Assembly (NCBI GenBank): GCA_036244855.1
Contig: BQKZ01000016.1
Coordinates: forward strand, 308,542-372,541
Length of the DNA: 64,000 nucleotides
Reading direction: 5' to 3'
Source: Temnopleurus reevesii
Lineage: Eukaryota; Echinodermata; Echinoidea; Temnopleuroida; Temnopleuridae
Of this stretch, positions 35,283 through 49,225 are shown in pieces (the first letter of the stretch is position 1; each line of letters begins with the position of its first letter). The notes beneath the pieces are model-generated. The model was given only the letters and a program-made list of their open reading frames with translations. It was not told where the DNA came from and did not search any database. The position numbers and the translations under genes were made by a program.

Positions 35283-37538
35283 AAATTGCCGTATTTAAAA
35301 AAATATATATATACATTACTTAAAATATTGCATCCTAATAAAAACAAACTTGGAGTATTGCACGCTAAAGGTGTTCCAAGTGTTGCATAACGTTTGCACC
35401 CTTAAATGTGCAAAGTTGCACCATTTTCTTTGTATGTAACTGACGATTATTGATCTCATTTTGTATCGATTTTCCCTGTTATGTGAAATCGTAATAGTCA
35501 TTGATTTATTCAAACTTAAATGAAATTTCGATATGACCAAGAATATTGATTTGCCTACAATTTAATTTTATTAAACTATCAAAATACAACGTTTATCTCT
35601 TATTGTCGACATAAACGATTACAGATGCATTGTCTTTGGATGAAGTATTTTAAGAGTGAAATTCGAACATAGAATAGAATATGACTGCCAATCTTTGTTA
35701 AACTGTTTTAAAGTATCGCCCAACTTAATTGTTCCGATAGAGAATGTACACTATTCAAATATTAAATCACATTTTAGGCATTCGATAAGATAGAAGTATC
35801 ATACAATTTCCCGCATCGTTGAATTATGGCTGTTATCTTTTAAACCTTGAGCCTTATTTGCATACAATAGATTGGAAAGTTGTTGGCGCCACTTTGAGAC
35901 AGATGATGTATTGCATTTCACCCCTGATGCTGAGAGATAACAACATGAAAAAAAGCTAATTTGAAATCCTGTCTTGCATCATTTTTTTGATTGCCTAAAA
36001 TCAAAATGGTCAAATTGCATCGCCTATGTAAAAGTTAACAGATCTTATGACATACTATTCATATATAACACTCATTTTTTGAACACCCAATAATCAGATA
36101 ATAACTTAATTCTCATCATCCTTTTCGAGTGTACAGTTTACAATGATATATGGGTATTGTTTTGCTTTTTGTCATTTGGATGTAAACAAATTATCGACTA
36201 ATCGTTTGGGATAACTGTATAAAATGCAAAATATCTGCTAGGAATTTTCACATTGCTATTTTACGATCATAAAGAGCGAAAATCTTTTGATTTTTAAGTG
36301 AAAGAACGATGGACCTTGATTACTTATATCTGTCCAATCAATCTTGATTACCTCATAAGGTAGTGTCCGTCAAGATAAGTGTATGTCAAGCAACCACTGG
36401 TGTGTTATTGAGTTTCAGGGCGGCCACAGTAATTAACTTTTATTCTGAGAATCCCTTGGGTTCATCTTAGAAGCATTGTGTTGAAATGTTAAAGACAAGA
36501 AAGTCACACTGACAGGTGAAGGTTATAGAGCAATCAAACCAGCAGACTGATCACATCCTGCTCTCATCTCACATCAACGAAGTTGTCATTTCTACTGTCT
36601 TATTTTCTTTGAAATCTTGTGTTTGAAAGTTGACTTTTCCCAATTTCAGTTGTACAAATCTATTGATTAAACCAAACATTAATTAATAGTTAACAGTTTG
36701 ATTTTAAAATAATTTAGTTTGACAGCAGGGTGGGATCAACCTGTAGGTGTGACTGCCACATTATAATGACCCAGAAAATGACTCGAGCCATTTCTAATCA
36801 ACCTACCCCGTGTTCAGACGCGATTCGATTCTTACCGAAAATCTATAGAGAAACGACGAAATAATAACATTTTATAACTAACCGGGATAACCATAACTGA
36901 ATGACCATTCAGGCTATAGTTTTTCAATCGAACTGAGTAGAAAATTTTATAGGTGCGGAGGTTCCCCTCTTTAACTTGGTATCGTTAGTTAAACTTAATC
37001 ACACACCGTTCTAAATTTAATTCAACTGTACACTTCTAGCATTTACTTTAGCGTTTGAACGAAATGATATTCTTAAAAAAAGATCTCGTAAATGAATAGC
37101 AACATAAAACCTGATTTTAGGTTTTTTTCAATAAGATGCATTTAATAAATCAATTACTTATATTTCATCTACCTAATCATATCCGTTCAACTCTTTGAAC
37201 AAGAATCACCCAAAGCAACTAAAGATTAGAATACTTTTCTATGGTTGGTGAAAAAAAAACTCTCAGAGAATGGGTAATTTTTAACAAATTGATTTGTGAA
37301 CATTATGTCGCATATTGAAGAGTTTACATTTGCAACGCATTGTAAGTGACAGTATGAAGTGAGATAGTTTGATAACTATGTTCATTACAATGCTATGAAT
37401 GCTTCATCATCTTTGGGATTCATTCATCACATAAATTGATATACAGCTGCATTCGATATAGATCTGCTATTGCTCGAGTCATCCTCTCGATATAACACAT
37501 GCCGTTACGGTTGTTCATATCAGAGAGCATGATGGGAT
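35283..37538. other. AT-rich non-coding stretch
   Basis: Words such as TTGCACGCTAAAGGTG and GTTGCACC near 35350-35430 resemble the repeat at 29.9-30.1 kb. No gene recognised. Confidence 0.4.
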
Positions 37539-37607
37539 ATCTTTCTAGTACGCAAGTGATCTTGCGAAGCACAGACAACGCAAAATCACTTGGCGTACTA
37601 GAAAGAT
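37539..37607. repeat. Short hairpin with about 28-bp arms
   Basis: ATCTTTCTAGTACGCAAGTG at 37539 and its mirror ending GTACTAGAAAGAT at 37607 pair with one bulge and one mismatch around a loop of about 12 bases. Confidence 0.8.
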
Positions 37608-38539
37608 TTCCCTGCATGCGTAGAATTTTAAACATCCGAAAGGCACTTATTGGGCAAACGTTTATCCATAACTCAGCAGCACACTGCCTGAAAACTTTTG
37701 GTTAAAATCTATCAAACAAATGGTGATACTGTGCTTATGTTGGATAAAATTGCCTCCAATTGAAATAAGATACACAGAAGTTGGTCACGTTGAACCTGTT
37801 GAAAAGTATATCTTGGTCAACCTCACACGAATTTATGAAAGAAACACTTCACCTTCACATTCTTGAGTGTTTTCAACTACACTTGGGCAAACTGCAAATT
37901 TTCTCAAGTTCGCAAACATCCTGCTCTATATACATCACAAGCATACTTAACATACATCATAATAATGGCTGGTTTCCATGACGACCATAGATGTACAATT
38001 AATAATATAAACCCGACGTCAACGGAGAAATTAAATGGCGAGGATATCTTATTTTCAAATGAAAATGATGTTTATTTAATCCTAAGCGATTTGAACTCCA
38101 GATCAAATATCAACTTGTCAAACAGATCATGGAATAATTTCAAATTTCAACCTTTTTAGATGTTATAACCAATTTTGATTCAGAAAATCGTGCGAGCCTC
38201 GTATATGGCGAAAACGTACGTCGGTTATGCCGAAGTATGGTCTTACGTTCCGCATTCGTTCTAGGCACGTTACACAACTATCGACCCACATTCTTAAACG
38301 TTACTCTTCCGTTGCTCATTAATTAGTCAAACGTCAAGATAATCCATATTTTTTCCCAAAACGCATTCCTAACATAGTATAAGTATAGTTGGGCTTTAGT
38401 TGTGATTCCCAACGATACGCTGAACATTTGTGGGAATATCATGAGTTATCAAATCATTCTAAAAAACACTGTGCATACGTCTAAATCACTTTGAATACGC
38501 TATGTATACATCTAAAGTAAACCGACTTTTGGGGGCAAA
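37608..38539. other. AT-rich DNA passing into an ACG-rich segment
   Basis: A 98-codon frame at 37863-38159 has no known motif. From about 38190 the sequence is rich in ACGTA/CGTTA words and may belong to the following repeat. Confidence 0.35.
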
Positions 38540-38850
38540 TGCATATACCATAAGTCGGGCCTACGCCTATTGAAATATCATGGTGTGGTGTATTTCTATA
38601 TAAGTGTGAGTTGCATCTGTGAACGTTTGACGACGATTGCATAATGTTTCTAAAGCTTATCAAGGGATTATGAGTCATACGTCGAAAAATGTTCTGTGTA
38701 CATTTTATCTCGAAATTCTTGCCTTACAAGACAAATTTGTCAACGTATGCAAAAACGTACCCATAACGTATACGACGTATATACCAATGTATAACGTATA
38801 CAACGTATGCCAACGTATACGTCATTCATACGTCGGTTAAATTTTCCTAG
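38540..38850 (+). repeat. ACG-rich dispersed repeat family F4, copy B
   Basis: This aligns with 30945-31265. It has an extra run of ACGTAT-type short repeats at 38760-38830 (AACGTATAC, ACGACGTATA, AACGTATACAACGTATGCC), a local expansion absent from copy A. Confidence 0.65.
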
Positions 38851-39151
38851 TTTGAAAGTCCCATCATGCAAATGAAAACTTTTTGCAATTGTCTTCAGGC
38901 TGAAGTCACAATCAAGAATGAATTATTGAATAAAGAATTATACTTTTTGATATCCATATATATATAGTGCCGGTTCACATATTGCTTCCTAATTCTTTCA
39001 AATATAGCAAAACCTTTTACTTCGCAAAGTAATATTCTTTGTCTCGCGAGCAACAATTTGTCATTCCAAGAGCAATTGTTCATCTGCATCAATTTACACA
39101 CGTTCCCATATGGGTAAGTAATTGTGTTTAACACGAGCCTACTATTCGGAA

Positions 39152-39379
39152 GGCCCCGTCACATATTTGTGTTTACAAAGCCAACGTATGCCGAGGATAA
39201 ATCGCATTTAAAGACACAAGAAACACACTCGGCTGACGTTGAATACGTTAAGCTTACGCTCGACGTGTTCACACTCTAGCGTATGTCAAACTTAACCACA
39301 GTGCACAGGGACCGTCAAATTAAGCCAATTTAAGCTAGATATAGGTTAGTCGTTAATAAAAATGTGTGACGACGCCCTA
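39152..39379. mobile_element. TIR element, non-autonomous
   Basis: The left end GGCCCCGTCACATATTTGTG is mirrored by AATGTGTGACGACGCCC at the right end. The inner part has GACGTTGAATACGTTAAGC and its partial mirror. No coding capacity. Confidence 0.6.
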
Positions 39380-39558
39380 ACATGTCTAATACAAATGGAG
39401 TGACTTGTTGAGGATCTTTGCAGAGCATCGCTTTCAGCAGCTCGACTGGAAACACTCCGTCTTTTCTAAGTCCCTCTTGGGATACAGAGTATTTACAAAA
39501 TGTGTCGCAACTTGCAAGGAACTAAAAACCCGAAAGATTCTGGCTGAAATACACAGCA

Positions 39559-39560
<2 letters not shown>

Positions 39561-39595
<35 letters not shown>
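39561..39595. repeat. (AT)n microsatellite
   Basis: An uninterrupted AT dinucleotide run of about 35 bases. Confidence 0.97.
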
Positions 39596-39598
<3 letters not shown>

Positions 39599-42500
39599 CC
39601 GGCCATAGGGGGAATATACATGCTATATATAGAAGGGTATAATAGTGTTATATGGTATAGAGCTGATAACATTTCAAATTATTTTACTGACAATGGTATG
39701 CATGGTATTAACAGTACTCATTAAGCGTTTACCACGCCAACGGCATTTCAATCCATGAAATTATGTTAGTAATACCTTATCTTATCAAGCTTTCAGTGAA
39801 TCATATAGAAAGCTGATGGAAGCATGGATTTATAAGTAGGTATTCGGAATAACAGAGTTCACGTTTTAGATATTTACCTGGGTAGGCTTGTTCAAAACAA
39901 ACTTCCGTGAGATGCGGATATTCATGGAAAGAGATTTTGAATCCCAATGCAGTCTAAATTGTAATTTCTGTTGAATGATTAAAAAAGAAATTCGATAGCT
40001 CTTGATACTTATCAAATATAATATCTGCTTCTTAAATAAACCTTGAGTAATATTTTATTCGGTTTTCTTTCTTATCTTTTGTCCGATTTACTTCAATTAT
40101 TTTACATAATGTATTCTTCTGATTTCTGCTTTTAATTAATTCAAGATATTTTGGCTCAAACCGTTTTTAACCTTTTAAGATATGCTACTTAAAAGTAGGT
40201 GGAGTGACTTTTTGTTGTATTTCTAATCATTTTTGTATTTTCTAATCATTCATTGTCCTCTCTAACCTAGTCAAAGTATTTGTCAATATGTTTATACATC
40301 TTAGCCCACGTGACACTCCTCATCATCAATAATGGTCTGATTCCCTAAGGGTAGGATGGGGGTGACATCAGTTTGCTCATAAGACATCTTGGCCTCTATG
40401 CTAATTAGCTTATTCGTATACGCTTGAAATCATAAGCTACAAATACAATCTACAAGGATTACTTCATTAATTCAAATGCAATTAGTACCATCTGGGATGG
40501 CTGTGGTTGTGGTATATCTATTCGATACTAGAGCTGGTGTAAATGTTCGCCGACTATTAACATATAATGGAAGACTCCTTTTAATAATTGAGAATGAGTG
40601 AGAATAAATCCAAGACTTTTAGTGTTAATTTGTTATGCAGCCAACACAGGAAATAAACACAACCGCACTATTATCAGATTATGCGGTCTCACAATTTTTT
40701 TTTCTAATTTTCATACTTTCAGTATTGTCTGATATGCCACAATGCTTGCCACATTGCTTGATATTATCACTCACTTCGGTGAGAATGGCGTCGTAAAGGC
40801 ATTTTCAATCTCTACTTTAATTAGACTCAAATTGTATAATTATATATAATAATAATACAAATATAGTTATTATATTTGTATATATAAAGTCAGCAAATAT
40901 TACAATGAATTAGATTACGCTTAGTATATTCAGGAGTGTCAAGTTGTTTCATGTCTTTTTTTTAAGATCAACCACAGTTGTAATGTTTCTTTTTAAATAC
41001 AACTTACAAATTGTATCAAATCTTTAAGTTTTTGAAAATGTTACTAAACGGTGGCCCAGATCATTTAATCAACAAATAATTATTTATAACGGTAGAACAT
41101 AAATCTGACCCGAACTTAATGTAATTTTGATGATTTAGACGATTTATTTGATCATTAAACTTATCTGTATGCCATAAGTTGCGCACGCGCAATGAGTACG
41201 CCAAGACATAATCTTTGAGAAAGCTTTTAGTAAAGCCAGTCGAGCTGATATTGGCCCAGGGGGTATCTGGGTATCGTCTGGCCAGAATAAAATTATCAAC
41301 ACGTTGCCATGGTTACATATTATCATGTTTCCATTACCAAATTTCTTCCTACATGAGTAGTTATGCAAAAGGGGCATTATGTCCAGAGAGAATATCCGGT
41401 CATTGCATGCTCTTATGAGAAAGAAAAAGTTTGTTTCGTATTATCCTGATTATGAGCCCTCGAGAAATAGGGTTCTCGAAAGGTTTCTTATATATGTTTT
41501 CAGAACCTTGAATAGTTCTATGAATAATCTAAAGGATTTTGCAACAATTGCAGACCCCTTTATAAAATGCATTGCCTATCAGGCTAGTTATATTTTTATA
41601 TACCATTTTAACATATTTACAGTAAGCTTCTTGAAATGATCATTTGTTGGGTTTAGTTTAACATTCGAAAAAATAGACGGTTATTTATGACAATATTACA
41701 AGAATTAGTGGTAACTCATTTTCAAAAGAAAGATTTTATGCATGTGGAATGATTTATATGGAGTTCGTAGGAGTTAATAATAGTAATAGCATCGTTTATG
41801 AAAAATCGAATATTGGATCTGTGTTACACCTACGTGGTACAGATTCTAAGATCCTTTGTGTTACCGTATACAACCATGTGTAATACGCATTTTAATCATC
41901 TTAATACCTATATAATCGTGATGAATTATGGTAATCAGTGAATGTTATTATAATGATCTAAATAAATATCCCCGTTGTCAAGAAAACTTGTGACATAAAG
42001 ACTTTTAATGAGAGTAATTTATTACGTGTATATCTCGCAGAAGTTTACTTCTGCTTTCAGTTGACATTGATCGCAAGACGATTTTCCCTTGTCCATTCAT
42101 CGCACTCAATGACATGACGAACACAAAATGACTAATGTTCTTATCATATTATCTTTCGTTGAATTCCGCGAATTCGGTATCATTATTGTGATTGTTTTAT
42201 CCCAAAATCGATTGCATATACGCCTTAAATCATTTGGGTTTATTGTCAAATAATGATATTAATTCCATTCAGTACAAATTCAATTGAAAAGCATGTTATC
42301 AACATGTGATTCCTAGCACGAATAAGAAAAATAACTATGCTTCGTTTCTTATCAATTATTTGTAACAATCATAATGATATCTTGGCCCACCCACACACAA
42401 ACATACGCCCACGCACGACCACTAAGTGTGTTGTATAGTTTCCATCTTTATCTGGAGCATGATGAAAGCAACCCTTACGAAATAAGTAATAATTTTTATT

Positions 42501-44030
42501 TTGATTATTTGAAAGGATTAAAGGGGAGGGTCAAGGAGAAAGACATGAAAAATTATATAATATAATATTCATAATGCACTTGTAATATATACATTACATA
42601 GTGAGGTTGCAGGAATATAACTGTCTCGACCAAGTGGAAATTCTACACAAAAGGGATACGATCTGTTCACCTATACATTTCTTCGTCTAACAAAATGGAT
42701 GATTATTTTCAATGAGTACAGTCGTACATATGGAACATTTTAATTGTAATCATATCAATATTTTCATGGAACAAATCCACACAATTCTGTGTAATGTTTG
42801 TCATCCAATAGTACACCTTCCAGTATTCCTGTTATAGGAAACGTTGCTGGAAACCATGTATTGATTGTGAAGGATATTAAAAGACCACGCGACCCGTAAA
42901 GAAACAATGCCATCAATGCCCCCCCCCCCCCCAAAAAAAAAAAAATAAATAAGCCAAATGACACAATGTATAGACAATGTTGATTAAAATTCAACCGAAT
43001 TAACGCGGATATAAGTTTGTTTCTTTATTTTTAATTACAGTTATCAACTAAAAGATCCTTTTTATTTTCCGTTGGTCAATGGTCATTTATTAGACAATAC
43101 AGATGTGGCGTTACTCAAATGCATTTTTAATTGATTTTTTTAGGTTTTTCGGTTTTCCATTTTACCATGGGCACTTAGACATTCCTTGAATGCAATATTA
43201 CTTTGCAATAAATTCAGAAATGTTTATTGAAATATAAAGAATGCATTTATCTTTTTTGGTCAGTGCCAAATTGTCTGGTCAATAATGGTAATGGACATTC
43301 TGTTGTCTTTGGCTTCGTGTATTTTGGCCACGACTAAATCAGGTTTCGTTATACAGAACATAAAACTTGTAATCATATCTTCGTTTCATAATTAGTTATA
43401 CTCCTATATGTAGAAACCCAAAATGTGTGATCAAGGGGTGCTAATTGCCAGCAAAGTGTCTGATATCTTTTTGTCCTACAAAACCTCTACTCCTTTCATA
43501 AAAAGAACCCCATTTAAGCATCTAGAAGTTACATTCATAGAATATGTTACTAATTCCAATGATTCGTTTCAAAATGATTCTCATTTTAGTGGATAAATTT
43601 GATAGATATGATAAATTCCATGTGTTGCTAAATGGTTTTATCGTTTAAATACTAGAATGCTTGCCTCGAAGGCACCTATTTTGATCAAACATTGACAGTG
43701 CCCTGAAATGTTTATCTATAATGGTTGGCTTTTATATCACTTTGGATGTCTTGACGTGTTTCTCTCAATGCCTTGTTCCCTTTTCCCTCACCGCCTTTCC
43801 ATCTTCTGACCGAGATTCTTACTTCCCCCGACTAAAAGGAATCGTCGAGGGTTAGATGAAGATGATGGATTATAAAATGAAAGCTTAACGTATCGCTTCT
43901 TATCCTCGGCACATCTCCTTGCTAATAGGAGGCCGTATAACATGACACGCTTTGACAAGATGAGTGTAAGATAGAAGTCTTATACATAAATCATTTCGTG
44001 AAAATTGATAGGTTTTTGCATAGATTTTAA
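39596..44030. other. Long AT-rich non-coding stretch
   Basis: ORFs are 86 codons at most and show no motif. A 10-bp-armed palindrome (TACAAATATA / TATATTTGTA) lies at about 40857-40881. A C14/A13 homopolymer junction is at 42919-42945. About 43790-44000 is more complex in sequence and might be regulatory. Confidence 0.45.
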
Positions 44031-44480
44031 TCAGAGAGTAGAGCTAAAATGTATACCGAGTATTATGCAGTGCGCCCGTGAAGGATTTTGTGGAATTCTA
44101 TATTTAGTAGAATACACGTATATTGGTTGAAGCATTCTTATCATTGTTTTAATATCTTTTACATTAGACTTGATTTCTCGAAATTCAGTGTTTAATATTA
44201 ATGAAGCTACGTTATCAAACCATATATCATTGATACGTGTGATGTTTGAATGTTTCAAAGTGTGATTATTGTTTGAAAACACAACTACACAAATAATAAT
44301 AACAGTAAGTACACTCTTAATCAAAGGCAACATGCTGTTCACTTTTTGAGAATTTTCAACTCTTGTTCTTCTTTTTATGTCCAAATTTATTAGCATTTGT
44401 GTGGACAAGATATTATTTCTATTTTTATTTTGTTTTATGGCCCCCAGGGGCGACAGTATTTTACTCACTGAAGAAGTCAT
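44031..44480 (-). CDS. Unrecognised ORF of 149 codons, doubtful
   Basis: I do not recognise this product. The frame has mixed composition, a basic stretch (IKRRTRVENSQK, about residues 35-46) and then one hydrophobic segment (LPLIKSVLTVIIICVVVF, about residues 51-68) that could be a membrane anchor. A further 80 residues without a motif follow. It is the longest frame outside repeats and LINE sequence. However, in DNA this AT-rich an open frame of that length can arise by chance, and no splice or promoter signal supports it. It could be a single-exon gene, a piece of an exon, or nothing. Confidence 0.15.
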   Translation of the reverse strand: MTSSVSKILSPLGAIKQNKNRNNILSTQMLINLDIKRRTRVENSQKVNSMLPLIKSVLTVIIICVVVFSNNNHTLKHSNITRINDIWFDNVASLILNTEFREIKSNVKDIKTMIRMLQPIYVYSTKYRIPQNPSRAHCIILGIHFSSTL

Positions 44481-44569
44481 ACTACTAAGATAAAACCAAC
44501 AAAGAAATGAAAGAATGATAGAAATAAGTATGTTGCAAAGGGTAGGGTAAAATTGTGCCCAATTATCAC

Positions 44570-44665
44570 AGGTATGTGTGTGTGAGTGTGGGTGTCTGTG
44601 GGTGGGTGGGTGGTTTGTGCGTATGGGTAGGTGTACATGTGTGTGTGTTTGTGTGTGAATTTAGA
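44570..44665. repeat. GT/GGGT-rich tract with G-quadruplex motif
   Basis: GT and GGGT repeats run for about 95 bp. GGG tracts at 44590-44592, 44600-44602, 44604-44606 and 44608-44610 meet the four-tract G-quadruplex pattern with loops of 7, 1 and 1 bases. Confidence 0.85.
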
Positions 44666-45239
44666 AAAGCCCTTTTGATTTTAAATTTTGGTCACACCAA
44701 GCCCTTTAGTTATTATGCATGCATGTTTCAACCTCGGTGGACTAGGAGGAAAAGGAATTGTGTGATGATGACTCGTAATAGATATATCGATTACGCCTCA
44801 ACTCACGACTTAACATGAAACGAGAGAAGCAACTCAGTGATTAGACATTAATGGGAACGTACGAGGGAAGGGTAGAGCGTGGGTTGTTTACATGTGCTTT
44901 GCATGATGAAAAGTAAAATATTGTAGATATAAAGACATCATGATTGAGAGGATGAAAAGCCTTTTAGGATTCACATTAGACCGAGAGACAGGAGAGATTA
45001 AAAGGTAGCTAAAGGTTCGTGAAAAACACAAACGCGATACGTGCTGTAAGATGCGTGTGCATCAAAAAGAAAAGGAAAGCATTCCCCCGACCCTTTCCTC
45101 GCTTGCTTACTATTCAGTTGTCAAATTCCATGTCTATGAATTTACATGCATGTATTGTAAGTTAGATATTAAAGCATTCACTGTACTTTTCATATACAAC
45201 TACATCGCAAACAGGTAAATGAGAGAAAGTGAATAGTCA

Positions 45240-45381
45240 GGTGTAGTAGTGAGTGTGCGTGGGTGTATTTTTAAGTGCGTTAAAGAGAGAGGAAACAAAA
45301 GAAAGAGAGAGAATGAGAGAGATAGAGTGGGGAGAAAAAGAAAGAGATAGTATGAGAGAGAGGGAGAGAGAAAAAAGAGAG

Positions 45382-45423
<42 letters not shown>

Positions 45424-45480
45424 TAGAGAGAGGGGGCGGGGCAGAGAGGGGGGCAGAGAGGGGAGAGATGGAGAAGGAGG
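45240..45480. repeat. GA-rich microsatellite
   Basis: A purine tract with a pure (GA)n core near 45385-45416 and GGGG interruptions downstream. It yields open frames of up to 158 codons on the opposite strand rich in Ser, Leu and Pro, which are artefacts. Confidence 0.93.
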
Positions 45481-46894
45481 GGTAGGGAGAACCGATGAAA
45501 GGGGCAAGATTCTTTGTAATGTAATATAATGAAATGATTTCTTGTATCTGTAACAGAAAGAATGAAACGATTCCTTTTAAACATGACTGTAAAGAGAAAG
45601 ACAATTTGGGCAAATCCTGTTCAAAATGGACATGCGAGAAGATCAAAGGTGCTGCGGAAAGGAAATTTCTACCCACACGTTATGGCACATTTTGATAAAA
45701 TTTTACCAACGTGAAAAAAAAATAATGAAAAAAACACCTGAACTGACTGGTTAAAATAAAAAAATCTTAAAATATGAAAGCAAATCGACTTCGAACACTG
45801 CACATTTAGATAAAAGATGAACCATTAAGTGATTCAATCTCACCTTCATCCTCATTCCTATATTTTTTAGTATAATGAATATCTTAAAAAGTCTTTAAAA
45901 ATCTTATATAGTCTTAAAAATGTATACTGTATATGTTAATCGATTACTAAATACAAATTTTAGTAAAATTAGCATAATGTACAATTTACAAAAAAATGTG
46001 CAGAAAGATAAATACGGCACATTCTGGTTGGTGGAACTTACCAAAATGTGCAATTATGATGTGCAAAATAATCCAGTGAGTGCTAGAAAAAGGTTGAAAG
46101 AATTCTTGCAAGTACTATTGGGGACTTTCGTGAAAATACTGTTATACAGTATGAATAAGTCTTTCGAAACGGCGCGTTGTTAGGCAAGCTTATTTAGAAG
46201 GGCTTTTATTGGGGACACTTCGTAAATTTATACAAATCTACTGTGTTTGTTGCTATTTTCCATCAGAGATTACCTTGCAGGCGTTCGACATGTATAATCC
46301 ACCAACGATTAGAGATTTATATAGGAATTAAGATAATGGCTGTTGCATTATGGCTAAGAGTCAACACGATCTTATTAAAGACGATAATAATTGCTCAGCT
46401 AAAGAAAATGAAAACAGTGTCTCCAAACAATGCGTTAACATCGGGTTATGAGTATTTATACCGAGGGTCATTCTGTTGATGTCTCATTTCATAATCTTGT
46501 AATGTTTCTGGTTGTATTTCATTGATTTTTTTAAAATACATTTTTGAATACGCAATAAAAGATCTATCTAAGATCTATGCTCCCCAACTACTTGAGACAT
46601 TTCCAACCTTATCCTTCTACAAAGTTTTAATTTGTTTTTTTTTCTATAAAGTTTAGCTTTTCATTAGCCCGCCATCGGATGATGCTTAAAAACATCTTCC
46701 ATTGCTCTTTCATTTCCACAGCAAGCTTCCGTTGTTGCTTCAAAAGCTGGTTTCCTTAGGAAGTTCGTACGAAATTGTCTAAAAATTGTTTGTGCGGCAT
46801 TCATATTTGAGTTCGTAGACGCCTATTTTATCAAGCCTTGAATAATGAAATGTATTCGAAATTTGTGGAAAAAATATTTCTTTATTCTATCACA

Positions 46895-46945
46895 CCCTCC
46901 TCTTCCTACTACTCCTCCTCGTCGTCGACGTCCTCCTCCTACTCT
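46895..46945. repeat. TCC/TCG-rich short tandem tract
   Basis: An imperfect CTC/TCC trinucleotide run with GTCGTCGACGTCC in the middle. Confidence 0.75.
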
Positions 46946-47184
46946 GACTACAGGGACCGCGAAACGGGGCTGGGGGATCCTCGTCTCCTTACTTTTTGTT
47001 ACCACTGTTTAGGATAAATTGCGATGTGACAGTATAAGTAAATTCATATGAATACAATTGTTAGGTAATTCAACTAAGACTTTGTATGAAATTAGTCTAG
47101 GCGTAATCATATTCCCTGTATTAATATGATACTTGCGATTCGTCAAAAGAATAAGCTTCACCGTTAATCTATTAAGAGAATGTT

Positions 47185-47390
47185 GAATGCTTATATGTCG
47201 ATGAAGTTTAAATGAATAAATTTCCAAAATTAATGCATTTGATACCTGGAATTTTCATACAACCTTTATTCTTATTTTTCTAATGTGTTATTAAAGGAAC
47301 AATACGTATTCATATTGGTGAAATAACGGGATCCTGTAAACTCACAGGAAATTGTAAAAAAAAAANAAAAAAAAAAAAAAAAAGATAATA
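47185..47390. repeat. Degenerate copy of the 7.2/17.7-kb repeat, then poly(A) with an ambiguous base
   Basis: ATGTCGATGAAGTTTAAATG followed by AATAAATTTCCAAAATT at 47195-47230 matches the end of the unit at 7158-7281 with several changes. A run of about 25 A with one N (47366) follows at 47358-47384 and may be a sequencing gap. Confidence 0.5.
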
Positions 47391-49225
47391 AATAAAAAAA
47401 ATAACGTGCATTCCTGGCGTTCAGACTGCCAGGAAATTTTCCGTTATATCGTAATTATTGTAACAATATTATACTCATATATTGTTTTTCCAGCAATTCC
47501 TTATTGTTCTCAAGCGATTTCAAAATTCGATAATTCAATTTCGCCCAAATCACGAACGCAACTGATAGGTATTCTGTGCGAAATGTGAACTGTTTTGAAA
47601 ATAGTCCCAGTTTAATTGATTAATTAATTCCAGTATAGTCATTATTATCAAGTTCATGAACCTGATAATGCAATTACAGAACAGCTAGCAATTGCATCAC
47701 AATTCACACTTTAATCGGGAGTGGGATGGGATAAAAATGTCTCTCCATCATCACCACAACTCAGCTGACAGGCATCAGACGACCCCTATGCGATGAGAAG
47801 CTTTAGCAAAATACCCACGTAATTCCTTCAGACCAAAGTTTTCAATATCATCCTGTTCGTTTAAATCTGTCTCTGTCAGTTCGGGAAACTGTTGAAGGAG
47901 TGGATTTATAGGGATGAAAAACGAGCCGGATAATCTCACACTCTACACTCCTTCTATTACATCTCATGATCAGTGTGATGTTCACCCACACTCTTAGAAG
48001 GTTGTGAAATATTGCCTAATGCGGCAACCATTCTTATCCCTTTTGGTTGAGCGATCACAAACCACTGAAAAAAGTCACAGTATTTTTCCAACCAAATCGA
48101 GCTTTCCTAAACAAAAAGTGAGCCACTGGCAGATTTTACAAGTAGTTACAATATCTAAATTTTGCCAAGTTTTCGTGGATTCTGTGACCCAACGCTCTAT
48201 AAGTGTGCAACAGTCCGTTTGATATGCATTTGAAAATTGACAAGCAGCAATAGATGTACACGTATATACTCACAATAAAAAACAATATATCTTTCTTACA
48301 AAGCGAGTCGTGTAGTATTAACTATTATCTTGCCGATTTTTTTTTAGTTTATTGCATGCTGCAATGATTATTATCAAAGAGCGATTGCCTCTGCACCCTC
48401 CTACTCACACAATCTCACAACTCAGAATTAACCTATATGATTCTGCAAGCAAATCAACTCGAATTTGTATTGCAGTCACGATTATGTGTACTTATAATGG
48501 ATTTAGAGGAACTATAAAACGGAATCGCAGAAGTAATCCATTTATCTTATCGGGAAAGCCTACTTTCTAGCCTTTAAAGCCCAAGTGAAGTTTTGGTAAA
48601 AGCGAATATTTTGATAGCCAAATTTTGTCTTCAAATCTATATGAAATAAAACATAATATCATGAACATGTTATACAAAAGATTGTGCGAAAAAAATTAAC
48701 AAGTTTTGGAAAAGTTATAACCTAAAATGTGCAAAATATTTCAGCGTCGTGTCCCTCGACACTAATTCAATATTTTCTTTCTTGATAAAAGACAACTTCT
48801 CATGCACAGAAATGGATGAAAATTTTAGGATTATTTTTTTGTGTATTCCTTTTTATCATGCTTTTATCAAATCTTGAAAATAACTTTGTATATTTGCCCG
48901 ATAACAAGCAAAACATTGTTATAACCAAGAGAGGGCGCTAAATACGATTTAACGGTCAAATTCAAATTTTCAAAAGAATCAGCTCGTAGAAAAATATGCT
49001 ATGGTCTCAAAATGTGTATAAGAATTATAAGTCATGATAAATATCCCCCCAATTCACATTTCTTAATCTTTACCAAAACCAATTTCGGCTTTAATGTCTT
49101 GTCAACCAGATATTAGTAACGATCCATTAGAGTCAAACTATCACAGAATCATAAATGGAAGAGACAATCGAGAGCAAGAATTACCTCATGCACTTTTGGA
49201 AATCAGGCATTCACAAGAATAAAGG
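47391..49225. other. AT-rich DNA, nothing recognised
   Basis: Short ORFs only. About 47700-48000 is less AT-rich and shows no repeat partner. Confidence 0.4.

Noticed and set aside
45200..45676. Frames up to 158 codons rich in Ser, Leu and Pro
   Set aside because: They are created by the GA/CT tract in overlapping frames.
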